From: DATLGB01 sp963724135
GTDB taxonomy: Bacteria; Actinomycetota; Thermoleophilia; Solirubrobacterales; Solirubrobacteraceae
Length of the DNA stretch: 64,000 nt
Reading direction: 5' to 3'
Assembly (NCBI GenBank): GCA_963724135.1
Contig: CAVRTA010000004.1
Location: 868,001-932,000, forward strand
The translations under genes were made by a program, and so were the position numbers. Shown in pieces: positions 43,907 to 55,700 of this stretch. Numbering within the stretch: position 1 is the stretch's first letter; each line of letters begins with the position of its first letter. The notes under the pieces are model-generated. The model saw only the letters and a list, made by a program, of their open reading frames with translations, was not told where the DNA came from and did not search any database.

Positions 43907-44690
43907 GAGCCAGCTCGTGTTCGACGAGAGAATCGCGGAACAGCTCGACGTGTTCTACCGCTCGCGCGACGTGCGGCGCCGGCGGGCGCTCGTGCAGCAG
44001 GCCGTGGGCGCGCAGCCCGGCGAGGCGGTGCTCGATGTCGGTTGCGGGCCCGGCTACTACGTGCAGGACCTGCTCGAGCAGGTGGGCGACGCGGGCTCGG
44101 TCACCGGGGTCGACATCAGCCCGGCGATGCTCGCGATCGCGCGCAGACGCGTGGAGGGGCGGCCGAACGCGCGGCTGCTGGAGGGGCAGGCGACGGCGCT
44201 GCCGGTGGAGGACGCCGCGTACGACCGGGCGCTGTCGGTGCAGGTGTTCGAGTACCTGACCGACGTCTACGCCGGGCTGGCGGAGCTGCTGCGCGTGCTG
44301 CGGCCGGGCGGCCGGGCGGTGATCTGGGACATCGACTGGTCTATGACCTCGGTGCACTCCTCCGACCCCGAGCGCACCGCGCGGATGCTGGCCGCGTGGG
44401 ATCGCCACCTCGCCGACCCGGCGCTGCCCCGGACGTTGGTCGCGACGATGCGGCGCGCGGGGTTCGAGGACGTCCGCCGCGAGGGGCACCTGTTCGCGAC
44501 CACGGAGTTCGACCCCGAGACGTTCGGCGGGGCGTTGCCGGTGATCCTGCGCCAGTTCCTGCGGGGGCTCGACGACGTCGACCAGGCCGAGGCCGACGCC
44601 TGGTTCGAGGACGTGCGCGCCCGCCACGAAAGCGGTGATTACTCCTTCGCCGTCGTCCAGTTCTGCTTCAGCGCGACGAAGCCGCGCTGA
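43905..44690 (+). CDS. SAM-dependent methyltransferase (UbiE-like)
   Basis: 261 residues. Motif I VLDVGCGPGYYVQDLLEQ, motif II VTGVDISPAMLAIARRRV, LEGQATALPVEDAAYDRALSVQVFEYL and LLRVLRPGGRAVIWDIDW identify a class I Methyltransf_11-type enzyme of small molecules. The C-terminal half (FEDVRREGHLFATTEFDPETFGG...) resembles arsenite/ubiquinone-type relatives, but the substrate is not readable. It ends 7 bp before the convergent ethylmalonyl-CoA mutase gene. Confidence 0.8.
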   Translation: MSQLVFDERIAEQLDVFYRSRDVRRRRALVQQAVGAQPGEAVLDVGCGPGYYVQDLLEQVGDAGSVTGVDISPAMLAIARRRVEGRPNARLLEGQATALPVEDAAYDRALSVQVFEYLTDVYAGLAELLRVLRPGGRAVIWDIDWSMTSVHSSDPERTARMLAAWDRHLADPALPRTLVATMRRAGFEDVRREGHLFATTEFDPETFGGALPVILRQFLRGLDDVDQAEADAWFEDVRARHESGDYSFAVVQFCFSATKPR

Positions 44691-44696
44691 GCGCGT

Positions 44697-46682
44697 TCAC
44701 GCCTCGGCGGTCACGCCGTGGCGCTCCTCGACCAGGTGCACGATGTCGCGCATGATCTTCGACAGGTCGAAGTCCTTCGGGGTGTACACCGCGGCGACGC
44801 CGCTCTCCTTCAAGGGCTCGACGTCCGCGGCCGGGATGATGCCGCCGACGACGACCGGGATGTCCTCGCCGCCGGCCTCGCGCAGCGCGTCCATGATCGA
44901 CGGGATCAGCTCGCGGTGCGAGCCGGAAAGGATCGACAGGCCGATCACGTGGACGCCCTCGTCGACCGCAGAGCGGGCGATCTGCTCGCCGGTCAGGCGG
45001 ATGCCCTCGTAGACGACCTCCATGCCGACGTCGCGCGCGCGGACGGCGATCTGCTCGGCTCCGTTGGAGTGGCCGTCCAGGCCGGGCTTGCCGACGAGGA
45101 TCTTCATCGTGCGCCCCAGGGCCTCGCCCGCGCGCGCGACCTCGTCGCGCAGTTCGGCCATGTCGTCGGTGGGCGGTGCCGCGGCGGCCTCGCCGACGCC
45201 GGTCGGCGCCCGGTAGGACCCGAAGGCGTCGCGCAGCGCCTGCGCCCACTCGCCGGTGGTGGCGCCCGCGCGCGCGCAGTCCAGCGTCGCGTCCATGACG
45301 TTCTCGTCCGCGGCGGCCACGCGGCGCAGCTCGTCCAGCGCGGCATCGACGGCGGCCTGGTCGCGCTCGGCGCGCCACTTCTCCAGCGCCTGCCTGGCCT
45401 CCTCCTCGACGCCCGGGTCGACGGTGAGGATGCCGCCGTCCTCGCCGGCGGCGAGCGGCGAGTCCTCGGTCTCCGTGTACCGGTTGACGCCCACGACGAT
45501 CTGCTCGCCGCGCTCGATGCGCCCGATGCGCTCGCGGTGCGACTCGACCAGCGCCGCCTTCATGTAGTCGACGGCCTCGACGGCGCCGCCTTCCTCGGCG
45601 ACGCGCGCCATCTCGTCGCGCGCGCCCGCGGCGAGCTCGTCGACGAGCGCCTCCATCACGTGCGAGCCCTCGAAGAGGTCCGGGTACTCGAGGATGTCGG
45701 TCTCGTAGGCGAGGATCTGCTGGATGCGCAGCGACCACTGCTGGTCCCACGGCCGCGGCAGGCCGAGGGCCTCGTTCCAGGCGGGCAGCTGGATCGCGCG
45801 CGCACGCGCGTTGCGGCCCAGGGTCACGGCCAGGGCCTCGAGCACGATGCGCTGCACGTTGTTCTCCGGCTGCGCCTCGGTCAGGCCGAGCGAGTTGACC
45901 TGCACGCCGTAGCGGAAGCGCAGCTGCTTGGCATCGGTCACGCCGTAGCGCTCACGCCCGATCTCCTCCCACAGGGCGCCCATCGCGCGCAGCTTGGCGT
46001 GCTCCTCGACGAAGCGCACGCCCGCGTTGACGAAGAACGAGATGCGGCCGAAGACGGCGCCCATCCGTTCCTCCGGGACGCGTTCGCGGACGGCGTCGAG
46101 GACGGCGACGGCGGTGGACAGCGCGAACGCGATCTCCTGCACCGGCGTCGCGCCCGCCTCCTGAAGGTGGTACGAGCAGACGTTGATCGGGTTCCATTGC
46201 GGGACCTCCTCGACGGTGAACGCGATCATGTCCGCGATCAGCTTCATCGAGGGGCCGGGCGGGAAGGCGTACGTGCCCCGCGAGAGGTACTCCTTGATGA
46301 TGTCGTTCTGCGTCGTGCCCTGGAGCTGCGCGCGCTCGACGCCGCTGTCCTCCGCGGTGACGATGTAGAGCGCCAGCAGCCACGCGGCCGTCGCGTTGAT
46401 CGTCATCGACGTGTTCATCTCGTCGAGCGGGATGCCGTCGAGCAGCGTCGCCATGTCGCCCCGGTGGGCGATCGGGACCCCGACCTTCCCGACCTCGCCG
46501 CGCGCAAGCTCGTGGTCGGCGTCATAGCCGGTCTGCGTCGGGAGGTCGAACGCGACCGACAGCCCCGTCTGGCCCTTACCGAGGTTCGAGCGGTACAGCG
46601 CGTTGGACTTCCGCGCCGTCGAGTGCCCCGCGTACGTGCGCATCATCCAGGGACGATCGGGCTTCTCCAGACGCGGATCCAT
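44697..46682 (-). CDS. ecm: Ethylmalonyl-CoA mutase (B12-dependent)
   Basis: 661 residues, the length of Ecm/MeaA rather than the ~720-750 of methylmalonyl-CoA mutase large subunits. Diagnostic stretches recall MeaA: MRTYAGHSTARKSNALYR, LSVAFDLPTQTGYDADHE, EMNTSMTINATAAWLL, FRYGVQVNSLGLTEAQPENN, AWNEALGLPRPWDQQWSLR. The C-terminal cobalamin domain has the base-off His in GLDGHSNGAEQIA (DxHxxG), with GLSILSGSH and VVVGGIIP. It isomerises ethylmalonyl-CoA to methylsuccinyl-CoA. The frame is intact. Confidence 0.85.
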   Translation of the reverse strand: MDPRLEKPDRPWMMRTYAGHSTARKSNALYRSNLGKGQTGLSVAFDLPTQTGYDADHELARGEVGKVGVPIAHRGDMATLLDGIPLDEMNTSMTINATAAWLLALYIVTAEDSGVERAQLQGTTQNDIIKEYLSRGTYAFPPGPSMKLIADMIAFTVEEVPQWNPINVCSYHLQEAGATPVQEIAFALSTAVAVLDAVRERVPEERMGAVFGRISFFVNAGVRFVEEHAKLRAMGALWEEIGRERYGVTDAKQLRFRYGVQVNSLGLTEAQPENNVQRIVLEALAVTLGRNARARAIQLPAWNEALGLPRPWDQQWSLRIQQILAYETDILEYPDLFEGSHVMEALVDELAAGARDEMARVAEEGGAVEAVDYMKAALVESHRERIGRIERGEQIVVGVNRYTETEDSPLAAGEDGGILTVDPGVEEEARQALEKWRAERDQAAVDAALDELRRVAAADENVMDATLDCARAGATTGEWAQALRDAFGSYRAPTGVGEAAAAPPTDDMAELRDEVARAGEALGRTMKILVGKPGLDGHSNGAEQIAVRARDVGMEVVYEGIRLTGEQIARSAVDEGVHVIGLSILSGSHRELIPSIMDALREAGGEDIPVVVGGIIPAADVEPLKESGVAAVYTPKDFDLSKIMRDIVHLVEERHGVTAEA

Positions 46683-46683
46683 G

Positions 46684-46702
46684 ACCCTGATTGTCGCAGG
46701 GT
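46684..46702 (-). promoter_or_regulatory. Inverted repeat abutting the ecm start
   Basis: ACCCTG-N7-CAGGGT ends one base before the ecm ATG, in the 48-bp gap after the giant gene. A protein bound here would cover the start of transcription or translation; candidate operator. Confidence 0.4.
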
Positions 46703-46730
46703 GGCTACCGCGCCGGTGCGCCGCGGGCTG

Positions 46731-49700
46731 TCAGCCGCTGTTGTGGAAGGGCCCGCGCTTGCTCCTGCGCACGTGGACCTTCAGGCGCGTGCTGCGGCCG
46801 GCCACGCGCACCCGCACGTGCCGCGGCGGTCGCCGGCGCATCCGCAGGCGGTAGCTGCGACGCGCCCCGCGCTTGAGCGACGCCCGGATCCGCCGGCCGA
46901 GCACGCGCACGACCCCCTGGCAGCGGCGCGCGCCGCGGCAGCGCGTGCGCACGGCCAGCTGCTTGGACGCCCAGTCCAGCCGGGTCACGCGCAGCAGGCC
47001 GCCCAGAGAGCTCCCGACCTGGAACTGCGCCGACTCGGTCGAGATCGCCGTGTTGCCGGCCTGGTCGGTGACCTGCACGCGGTAGTGGTAGAGGCCGGAC
47101 GGGACGGCACTGCCGTCCGAGCGGCGCCCGTCCCAGGTGACCGAGCCCTGTCCCGGGTCGACGTCGGGCCCGGGCACCTCGATCCGGCGCACGAACGTCG
47201 CCGCCGAGTCGAAGACGAGCACGCCGACGCGCACCTTCGGCGTCAGAGCGTCCGACGCGCTGTAGCCGAGCGTCGCCTGGCCGGAGCTGAACACGGGCGC
47301 CGGGCCGGCGATCCTCGCGACCGGCGCGCGGGTGTCGATCCGCGACGTCTTGGTCAGCATGCTGCTCGTCAGCCCGGCGTGGTCGGTCGCCCAGGCGGTC
47401 ACCGTGTGCTGCCCGTCGCCGACTGAGAAGGGCAGCAGGTACGAGATCACCGCGCCGCCGTCGACGTGGTAGCGGCCGCGGTCGGCGCCCGAGCCGTCAC
47501 CGACGTCGGTGCTGATCAGCGCGTGCTGGAGCGGCTGGCGGAAGTACCCGGCCGCGTTGGCCGCCGGCGGGTACGTGCCCATCCGCACCGTGGGCGCGTG
47601 CAGGTCGATGAAGACGACCCGCTGGGTGATCGGCGCCTCGTTGCCCGCCACGTCGCGCGCGCGCACGCGCACCTCGTGGCGCCCCTGCTCGTTCAGCGTG
47701 AACGGCGCGGCTGGCTTCCACGGGCCGTTGTCGACCTGGTACTCGACCTTCGCCAGGCCGGAGACGTCGGCCGCCGTCAGCTCGGGCGGGACGACCTCGG
47801 CGCCGTCCGGCGTGAAGGTGACCGGCGTCGTGTGGTAGCCGTCGAGGCCATCGGGCACCGACGGGCTGACGCCCAGCGACGTCACCGGCGCCGTGGTGTC
47901 GACCTTGTAGACCTTGCACGGATCGTGCTGGCAGTGCTCGGTCTCGGAGTTCTGCGCGACGTCCTTGGCGAAGAAGCTGACCTCGTGGCGGCCCTCGGGC
48001 AGCCGGTTGACCTCGTCCTCGGTGGGCTCGTAGTCGACGAGGCCGCCGTTGTCGATCCGGTACCTGATCCCGGTGCCGAGCCCCTCGACGTCGTCCTCGG
48101 GGTCGAGACCCGAGCCGCCCGCCGTGTCGGTGGCCGCGAAGGCGAAGAACGGCCGCGTCGAGTACCAGCCGCTCTTGGGCTCAGGCGTGATGAAGAAGCG
48201 GCTGCTGGGAGCGACGGCGTCGACCTGCATCGTGCACGTGTCCGGGACCACTGTCTCCGCGCACCTGGTCTGCGTGTCGGAGCGGTGCCCGACGCGGTCG
48301 GTGGCATAGGCCTCGAACGTGTGCCGCCCCGATGCCGGGACGCGCCCCGCCACCGCTGACTGCGAGCAGCGGATCCGCCCCACCAGGGGTGGGGTGACGG
48401 TCCCGCACTCCTTGTCGGAGTCGTCGACGGTCAGCACGATCGCGTCGTCGGCGAATCCCGACAGCGGCGGGTTGTCGGTCGCCTCCACGCTCAGCGTGGG
48501 CTTGACGTGATACCAGCCGTTGTGGTTCGTCCCGATCTGGTTGAGGTCGAGCGTCGGCGGGTCGGGCTTCTTGAGGTCGACCAGCCACAGCGCCTGCATG
48601 CCGAACTGGCCGGGCTGGGTGCCGCCCGGTGGCGGCGTCGACTTCGCGGTGGTGCCGTTGCCGGCCAGATCCACCACGCGCACGTCGACGATCTTCAACC
48701 CGTCCCCGTCGCCCAGCGGCACGAACACGTCGCCCGGCGGGCAGGAGAGCGGGAAGGAACTGCCGTTGCCGTTGACCGCGCAGTCGGAGCGATCGATGCC
48801 GGAACCGGGTGACGGGTCGTGCGCCTCGAGCGTCATGTGACCGGTCGCGGTGTCGATGCAGCGGAACAGATCCCCCTCCTGCGGGCAGCTGCTGAGCCCG
48901 TTGAGCTGGTTGATGCCGGTGATCTTCGGCGCGGTCTGGTCGGACGCCACGCGCGCCGTGGCCTGCAGCGGCATGCGCGGCTGAAGCTCCCCCGTGCTGA
49001 CGTTGCTGACGCCCTTCTCGGCGTAGGCGTAGAACCCGTGGAACCCCTGGTGGAAGTTGAAGTTCCCCGGCTGCGGCGGCCACGTGATCGTGTCCCCATA
49101 GACGCCGTCGGGACTCGGTGTGTGGAACTGGCGCTCGAGGCACTCGTCGCCCAGCGGCGGGAGCACCGGGGGCTCGTTCGGGTTGGGGCCCCCACCGATC
49201 GGCCGGGCGGCGGGCCGCGGCTGCGGCGGGAGCTGCGGATCGAGCAGCGGGTCGAGCAGCCCCTTCTCGGAGGTGAGCGGGATCTCACGGTGACAGAGGT
49301 GGATCGTGAGCCCCTCGCTGTTGTCGGCGCCCGGCTGCTGGATCGCGGAGATGGACAGGTTGACGTGGTCGCGCACCCACGGCAGCCGCGGGGCCGGGCT
49401 CACCGTGACTGTGGCGGCCCGCTTGAGCAGCACGCCCGCGTCGTCCTTGCCCGGCTCGCCGTCCTGCGCGTTCGGCGGATCGCAGGTGGTGCCGTGCTTG
49501 CCGCCCGTCGCCGAGACGTCTCCGGTGCCGCCCTCGATGACGGTGTCGATGCGGATGAGCCCGCCGCTGCCGCCGCCGCCGCCCTGGCCGCCGTTGCCGC
49601 CCGCCCCGCCGTCGGCCGACACCGCGTCGGCGCCGTGGATCGTCACGTGGTTGCCGACGACCCGGATCGAGCCGCCGGACCCGCCGCCCGCGGCGGTCAG

Positions 49701-52700
49701 CCCACAATCGGTGCCGGGCGCGTCGGCGCCCTTCTCGCCGTCGGCCAGAAGCTGGCCGCCGGACTGGATCTCGACCGAGTCCTCGGCCAGCACCTCGATC
49801 GCGCCGCCGCCCGAGCCGGCGCGCGCGCTGCTGGAGCCGGCGGCGCCCATCGCGCCGAGGTCGATCTTCTTGGCGTCGCCGTACGCGGCCCCGCCGAGCC
49901 CGAGGCTGCCGGAGCGGCCACCCTTGCCGACGTGGCCCGCGCCGCCGCCCAGGCCCGAGACCGGCACGCCGTCCGGCGGGTTCTTCTCGCGGACGATGGC
50001 GCTGGCGTCGATCGACCCGGTGGTCGTGAGGATGAGCTTGTCGACGTGGACCGTCAGCTTGCCGTCGCACGCGATCGGCGGCGTGCCGGGGACGGGTGCG
50101 GGCTGGAGCTGGCCGGGGGCGCCGACCGTGATCTTGGCCTCGACCTTGAGCTCGGAGGCCCGGATCGTCCCGCAGCGCGTCTGCGGCTCCGTGATCCGGA
50201 CGGGCCTGGGCGCCGGCTCGGTGACCGGGAGCACCGGCGTGTTGACGCTGGGCTGGTCGTCCTGCTTGCCGATCCCGTCCACCGGCCGGTTGGGCTCGTT
50301 GTAGAACGGCGCCGGGTGCTGGTTGTTGACCAGCGGCGTGTCGGGGACGTCGGCGAAGATGCACGACGCGATCGCGACCAGCGGGCTGGCCGCCGAGAAC
50401 GCGGTGCCGACGATGCCGCCGGCGGGCGCCACCAGCAGGCCGACCGCGCGCGCCGAGGTGTTGGTGACCTCGACCTTGTTGATGTCGCCGAAGAGACCGG
50501 GGATCGAGCTGCCGCAGGGCTCGAAGCCGAGGAAGATCGGGGCGTCGAGCGGGAGCGTCTTCGCGCGCTGGGTGAGCGAGATCGTGCCGAACAGCAGGTT
50601 GATCGTCTCCGTGAGCGCGGCCTCGAAGTGGCCCCTGAGGTCGGTCGTGATCCGGGTGGTGCCGCCCTCGGACTTCAGCCGCAGCGCGGTCATCCCCTGG
50701 CTGAGGCGGGTCGCGGTGTTCCCGAGCCCGAGCGCCTTGACGATCAGGTCGCCGCGCATCGACAGGCTCACGTCGACGCCGACGATGATCGCGCTCGCGC
50801 CGATCCTCGCGGTGACGTCGAAGGGGAACTGGCGCAGCGCCGCCTGCGGCGTGAACCGGGCGACCGTCGTCTTCTCGTTGAAGTTGCGGAACGCGCGCAG
50901 GTCGAACTGCTTGTCCGCCTGGTCGGCCACGGCCTCGATCACGCGCGCGGGGTCACCGGCGCCGGGCGGGTCGAAGTTGGCGTCGAGGTTCATCCACGTC
51001 GTGTCCGGGCTCGGCGTGATCACGCAGGCCCACACGCCCGTGCCCGGATTGTCGAGGCCCGGGATGCCCTTGCAGTCGGGCCGCGCGGGCGCGGGCTTGA
51101 CCTCGCCCCGCAGCACCTCGGCCCGCACGCGGAAGCTCGGCTGGTTCGGGTCCTTGAGGGGCTGGCCGGCGTACGGCCCGCAGGCCGGGCGCCCGGCGCA
51201 CGGCGCGTTGCGCATCGAGAACTGCTTGCCCGGCACGAGTTGGCCGGACCGGTTGGTCCCGCCCCGGCCCTTCGGGTCGGACTCGTAGATCCGCATGGCC
51301 AGGTTCAGCGGGTGGTTGACGCGGCCGTCGACCTGGACGAACTTGTGCTGCTTGAGGCCCTCGGTGGCGCCGAAGCTGTCGCGCAGGAACACCTTCGCGT
51401 CCAGGTAGCCCGGCATCACGAGGCCGTCGTCGTAAGCGCCCGCGGGCGGCAGGTTGTCGCCGTGGTAGGTCGTCGAGCCCTCGTCGCCGTCCGCCGGCGG
51501 CGTGCCGGTGAGGATCGTGTCGGTCGCGCTGTCGTAGTCGTGCATGAACAGCGCGAAGCGCCCGTTGGGTCCGAACGTGTCCAGATCCGTGCCGTTGTGC
51601 GCGACGTTGGAGCCGGCCAGATGGATGAAGATGTCCTTGGACTCGACGCCGAAGTTGAGCTCCGATCCCGCGAAGGGCGAACCGCACACCTGCGGCGGAT
51701 CCGCCGACACGTGCTTGCACGAGTACACCGTCGGCGCCTCGAAGTCGAGGAACTGGGGGAGCTCGAGCTTGATGTTCGCCAGCAGCGCCGTCTGGCTCGC
51801 CTTGGTGATGTCGTTGACGCTCTTGCCGACCTTGACGCGGACGCCGGGCTGGTCCCAGGCGCCGAACGGCTCCTCGTAGTCCAGGCGCTTGGAGAGGACA
51901 TCGGCGGGCGCCTGCCGCAGTGTGTCGGTCACGAGCCTCACCGGGCCCTTGGCGATGCGCGCGTGCAGGTGCGGCACCTGGTTGGCGCCCCGCGGCGCGT
52001 GGATCGAGAGCAGCGGGGGCCGGCACCCCTGCGCCGCGTCCGCCGCGCTCGTGCAGGTGTTGTGGTTCTCGGCCGCCTCGGGCGACTTGGCGATCGTCGC
52101 CTTGAACGGCCCGCCCGATGGCACCGAGTCCAGCCCGGCGTCGTCGATCGACAGGATCTCGCCCTTCGCGTCCTCCTTGCGGATCCTGAAGTCGAGCGGC
52201 TGGCCCTTGGCGGCGACGGCGTCCAGGCACAGGTACTCCGGGCGCACGTTGTCCGGGAACGCCGCCAGCGGCGGGTAGCGCGGATCGGCCGGATTGCACG
52301 GGTCCTTGGAGATGGCGATGTGCTGGACGTCGGGAACCGAGCCGCGGAACTGCGACAGGTCGCGCAGCTTGAGGATGGTCAGGTGGTTGCCCGCGGCGTT
52401 GATCGCGCTCGGCGTCTCGGGCAGCGGCGCGCCGGGGAACGTCCCGCGCATCAGCCCGGTGAAGTCCTGCAGGGCGAAGGACACGCGGCCGGCCACCGGC
52501 GCGGGCTGGCCGTCCTGGAAGCCGTCGACGATGACCTCCGAGTCCTTTCCGACCAGGATGTCGATCGTGTCGGCCAAATCGCGGATGTCGAGGGCCGGAT
52601 CCGGACCCGGGATGCCGCGCAGCACCTCACCGCCGCCGCCCTTGGTGAAGACCAGGTCGTTGACCGTGACGTCGGGTCGCGTCTGTCCCGTCGCCGGCCG

Positions 52701-55700
52701 GTCGAGCGAGGCCTCGATCGCCTTCTGCGACGCGTCCGCGCGGTCGCAGAAGACGGCGGAGCCCGGATGCACGTCGGCGGGGTCGACCGCGGCTCGGAAG
52801 CAGACGTTGATGCCCTGCGGCGCCTGGCCCACGACGGCGTCGAGCTTCTGCGTCTTGGTCCCGGTGTCGCGATCGACGTAGGCGCGGATGCTCTCGCTGC
52901 CGTCGCCCTTGCCGAAGGCGACGCCGAGCTGCGTCGTCTCGATCGGCGTGTCGGACGGGTCGAGCTTGTCGAGCGTCACGCGCTTGAAGCTCCGGATCTT
53001 TCCGCTGGCGCGGAACAGCTCCCCGGCTTCGACGAACGAGAACTCGTGGTTGGGCGCGCCCTGGGGCGCCGGGGGCACCTTCGGCACCGGGTCGCCGACC
53101 AGCGCGTTGGTGGCGAGGAAGTAGACCTCGCTCACGCCGGGGCACTGGTGGAGGTCGTCGCGCGCCACGCCGGGGCAGGCGTCGAAGCTGAAGCGCGCGA
53201 GGTCCACGGCGCACTCCGGGTCCTTTTCGTCGATCCCGTCCTTGCTCAGCGGGTCGTTGTCCGTGTCGTCGGAGCAGGTGGCGATGCGGTCGGCCAGCGG
53301 CCCGGTCTCCGAGCCGTCCTCGGCGTCCTCGTTGACCTTCTGGAAGCGGCCCTCGAGGTGGGAGACGAGCCCCTCGACGCGCGCGTCGACGATCAGCGGG
53401 TCGTCGTCGGGCGACACGGAGGACAGGCGCAGCGGCGGACGCTGGCCGTCGTCGGGGTTGATCGACAGCTTGCCGTGCCCGGGCTCGGGCGGGGCCGCGA
53501 TGAAGGTGATGTCGCCGTCGCTCTTGTCGGGATCGAACACCGTGTAGACGTTGGGCGGCAGCTCCACCAGCTCGCCGCTCACGCAGACGGCCTTGCGGTC
53601 CGGGCGCGGGTCCTCGCACAGCGAGTTGGCGCGCCGGGAGGCGAGCTCGAACTTGATCGAGCCCACGGTGTGGTCCTCGCCGGGCTGCGGGTCGGTCTGC
53701 TGCGGGTCGATCGAGCTGTACTCGACCTCGAGCTTGCGGCCCGTCACGTTCTTCTCCGGATCGGGCGTGCGCGGCGGGATGACGTCGGTGCGCAGGTACT
53801 TCGGCACGCCCTTGACCTCGGCGGAGAGGTCGGTGGTGGCCTGGCGGTTCTCGTCGTCGGCGTCGGGCTCGGTGGCGCTGACGGCGGCGGACACGTCGAT
53901 CTTCTCCGCCGCGCGGTAGACCACGGTCAGCGGCGTGCTGTCCACCGGCTGGCCGTGGACGGTGGTCGTGTCGCAGTCCGACAGCAGCTTGTCCGCCGGC
54001 GGGAGGGTGGTGTCGAGCGGCTCGTCGTCCTTGCCGCGCACGCAGACCTGGAACCTGCCCGGCAGCGACGGGACGTCGACGGAGATCTTCTTCGTGGACG
54101 GACCGAGCGTCTTGGTGTCGTCATCGGGGTCCTCCTTGAAGCCGGCGGTGTCCACGTCGGCATCGAAGCTCGACGTGGTGGAGCCGACGTCCACGAGCAC
54201 CCCGAGCGTGCCGTCGGCCTCGCCGTCGTTGTCCGCGTCGCGCTGGCGGAAGGCGACGTTGCGCACCTGCTCGACGTTGCCGACGACCTCGAAGTGCTCG
54301 TCGCCCTTGGTGGCGAAGGACGGGTCGCGCGACAGCAGCGAGACGAACGAGCTGCCCGATGCGTCGGGCCGCGCCGGGAGACCCACCCGCGCGGGCTGGT
54401 CGCGCACCGTGAAGCCGACCTGGTCGAGCGCCCCCTGGGTACCCGCCTTGCAGGTGTCGGTGGCGAAGCTGTAGTCGCAGGCGTGGAACTCGGCTGCGCG
54501 CACGACGTCCTTCTTGGAGATGTCGAGCTTGCCCCGGACCTCGGCGGGGATGCCGTCGAGATCGATGTCGGCGTAGCTGCGGTTCGGGCCGGCGCCCGGG
54601 TCGTCCTCGTCGATGGTCGTGCGATCGACCTCGGCGCGCAGGTCGGGCTTGGCCGCGGTGCCGGTGTGGGTGAGGATGAACTCGGGCGACGCGTCGCCCG
54701 GCAGCGTCGTCTCCAAGCGGCCCGGCAGCCTGTCGATGCGTGCCTTCAGGCAGGTCACCTCGGCCTGCCCGCAGCCGTCGGTGCCGTCCTCCTCGGCCGT
54801 GAGCGCGTCGATGGTGACCGTCGGCGGGGCGTCCGCGCCCGAGGACTCGTACAGGAACCGGGTCGAGGACCCGTTGCGGGCCGGGTCGAAGGTGAAGTGG
54901 ATGAAGCGCGGCAGGTCGGTCACCGTCGTGTCGAGCTTCAGGCGCCGGCTCTCGTCCGCGCCCGGGCCACCCGGGCCGCGGTCGTCGAGGTCCACGATCG
55001 CTCGCAGCGGCGTCTTGCCGTCGCCCGTGTCGCCGCTGACGTCGAGGGTCTGCTGGTCGGCGCCCTGTCGCTCGACGTGGATGGAGCGCACGCCCAGCAG
55101 CCGGCCGGCGGCGCGGAAGCGCGAGCGTCCGTCGGGCATCTGCCGGGTGGCCGCCGCGACGAACTGGTCGGGCCCGAAGGCGGGCTCGGGGATCGGCCCG
55201 GGATCGCCGGCGAAGTTGCGGGCGAGGAAGTCGAGCGAGTCGATCTCGCCTCCCCCGACCGCACGGAAGTCATAGGAGCTGACGTCGGAGCCGCCCTCGC
55301 CATCGGGCGCGTACTCGACGGTGCCGGTCATCTCGCTCGGCAGCCCCGCGGCCTTGAGGTTGGCGTCGACGACCACCTGCCCGTCGCTGTCGGTGTCGCG
55401 GTAGTTGACCTCGAGGTCGGGCTTGGCGAGCGCCGAGGTCGACTTGTAGGTGACGAGCGTCTGCTCCGCGGTGCTCGTCTGGTGCAGCTCGAGCGCCTGC
55501 GGCACGCGCTCGACGTGCGCGTCGAGATGGCGTACGGCGCCGTCGGAGATCAGGTCGGCCGTGGCGTCGAGCTTGACGTCCGGGACCGGCCCCTGGTGGT
55601 CGTAGAGGAAGTCCAGGCCGTCCTCGCGCGGATCCTCGATGAAGTGGATGCGCTCGGGCAGCGGGTTGGCCGCGACCGAGAAGCGCTGGTCGGACGAGCC

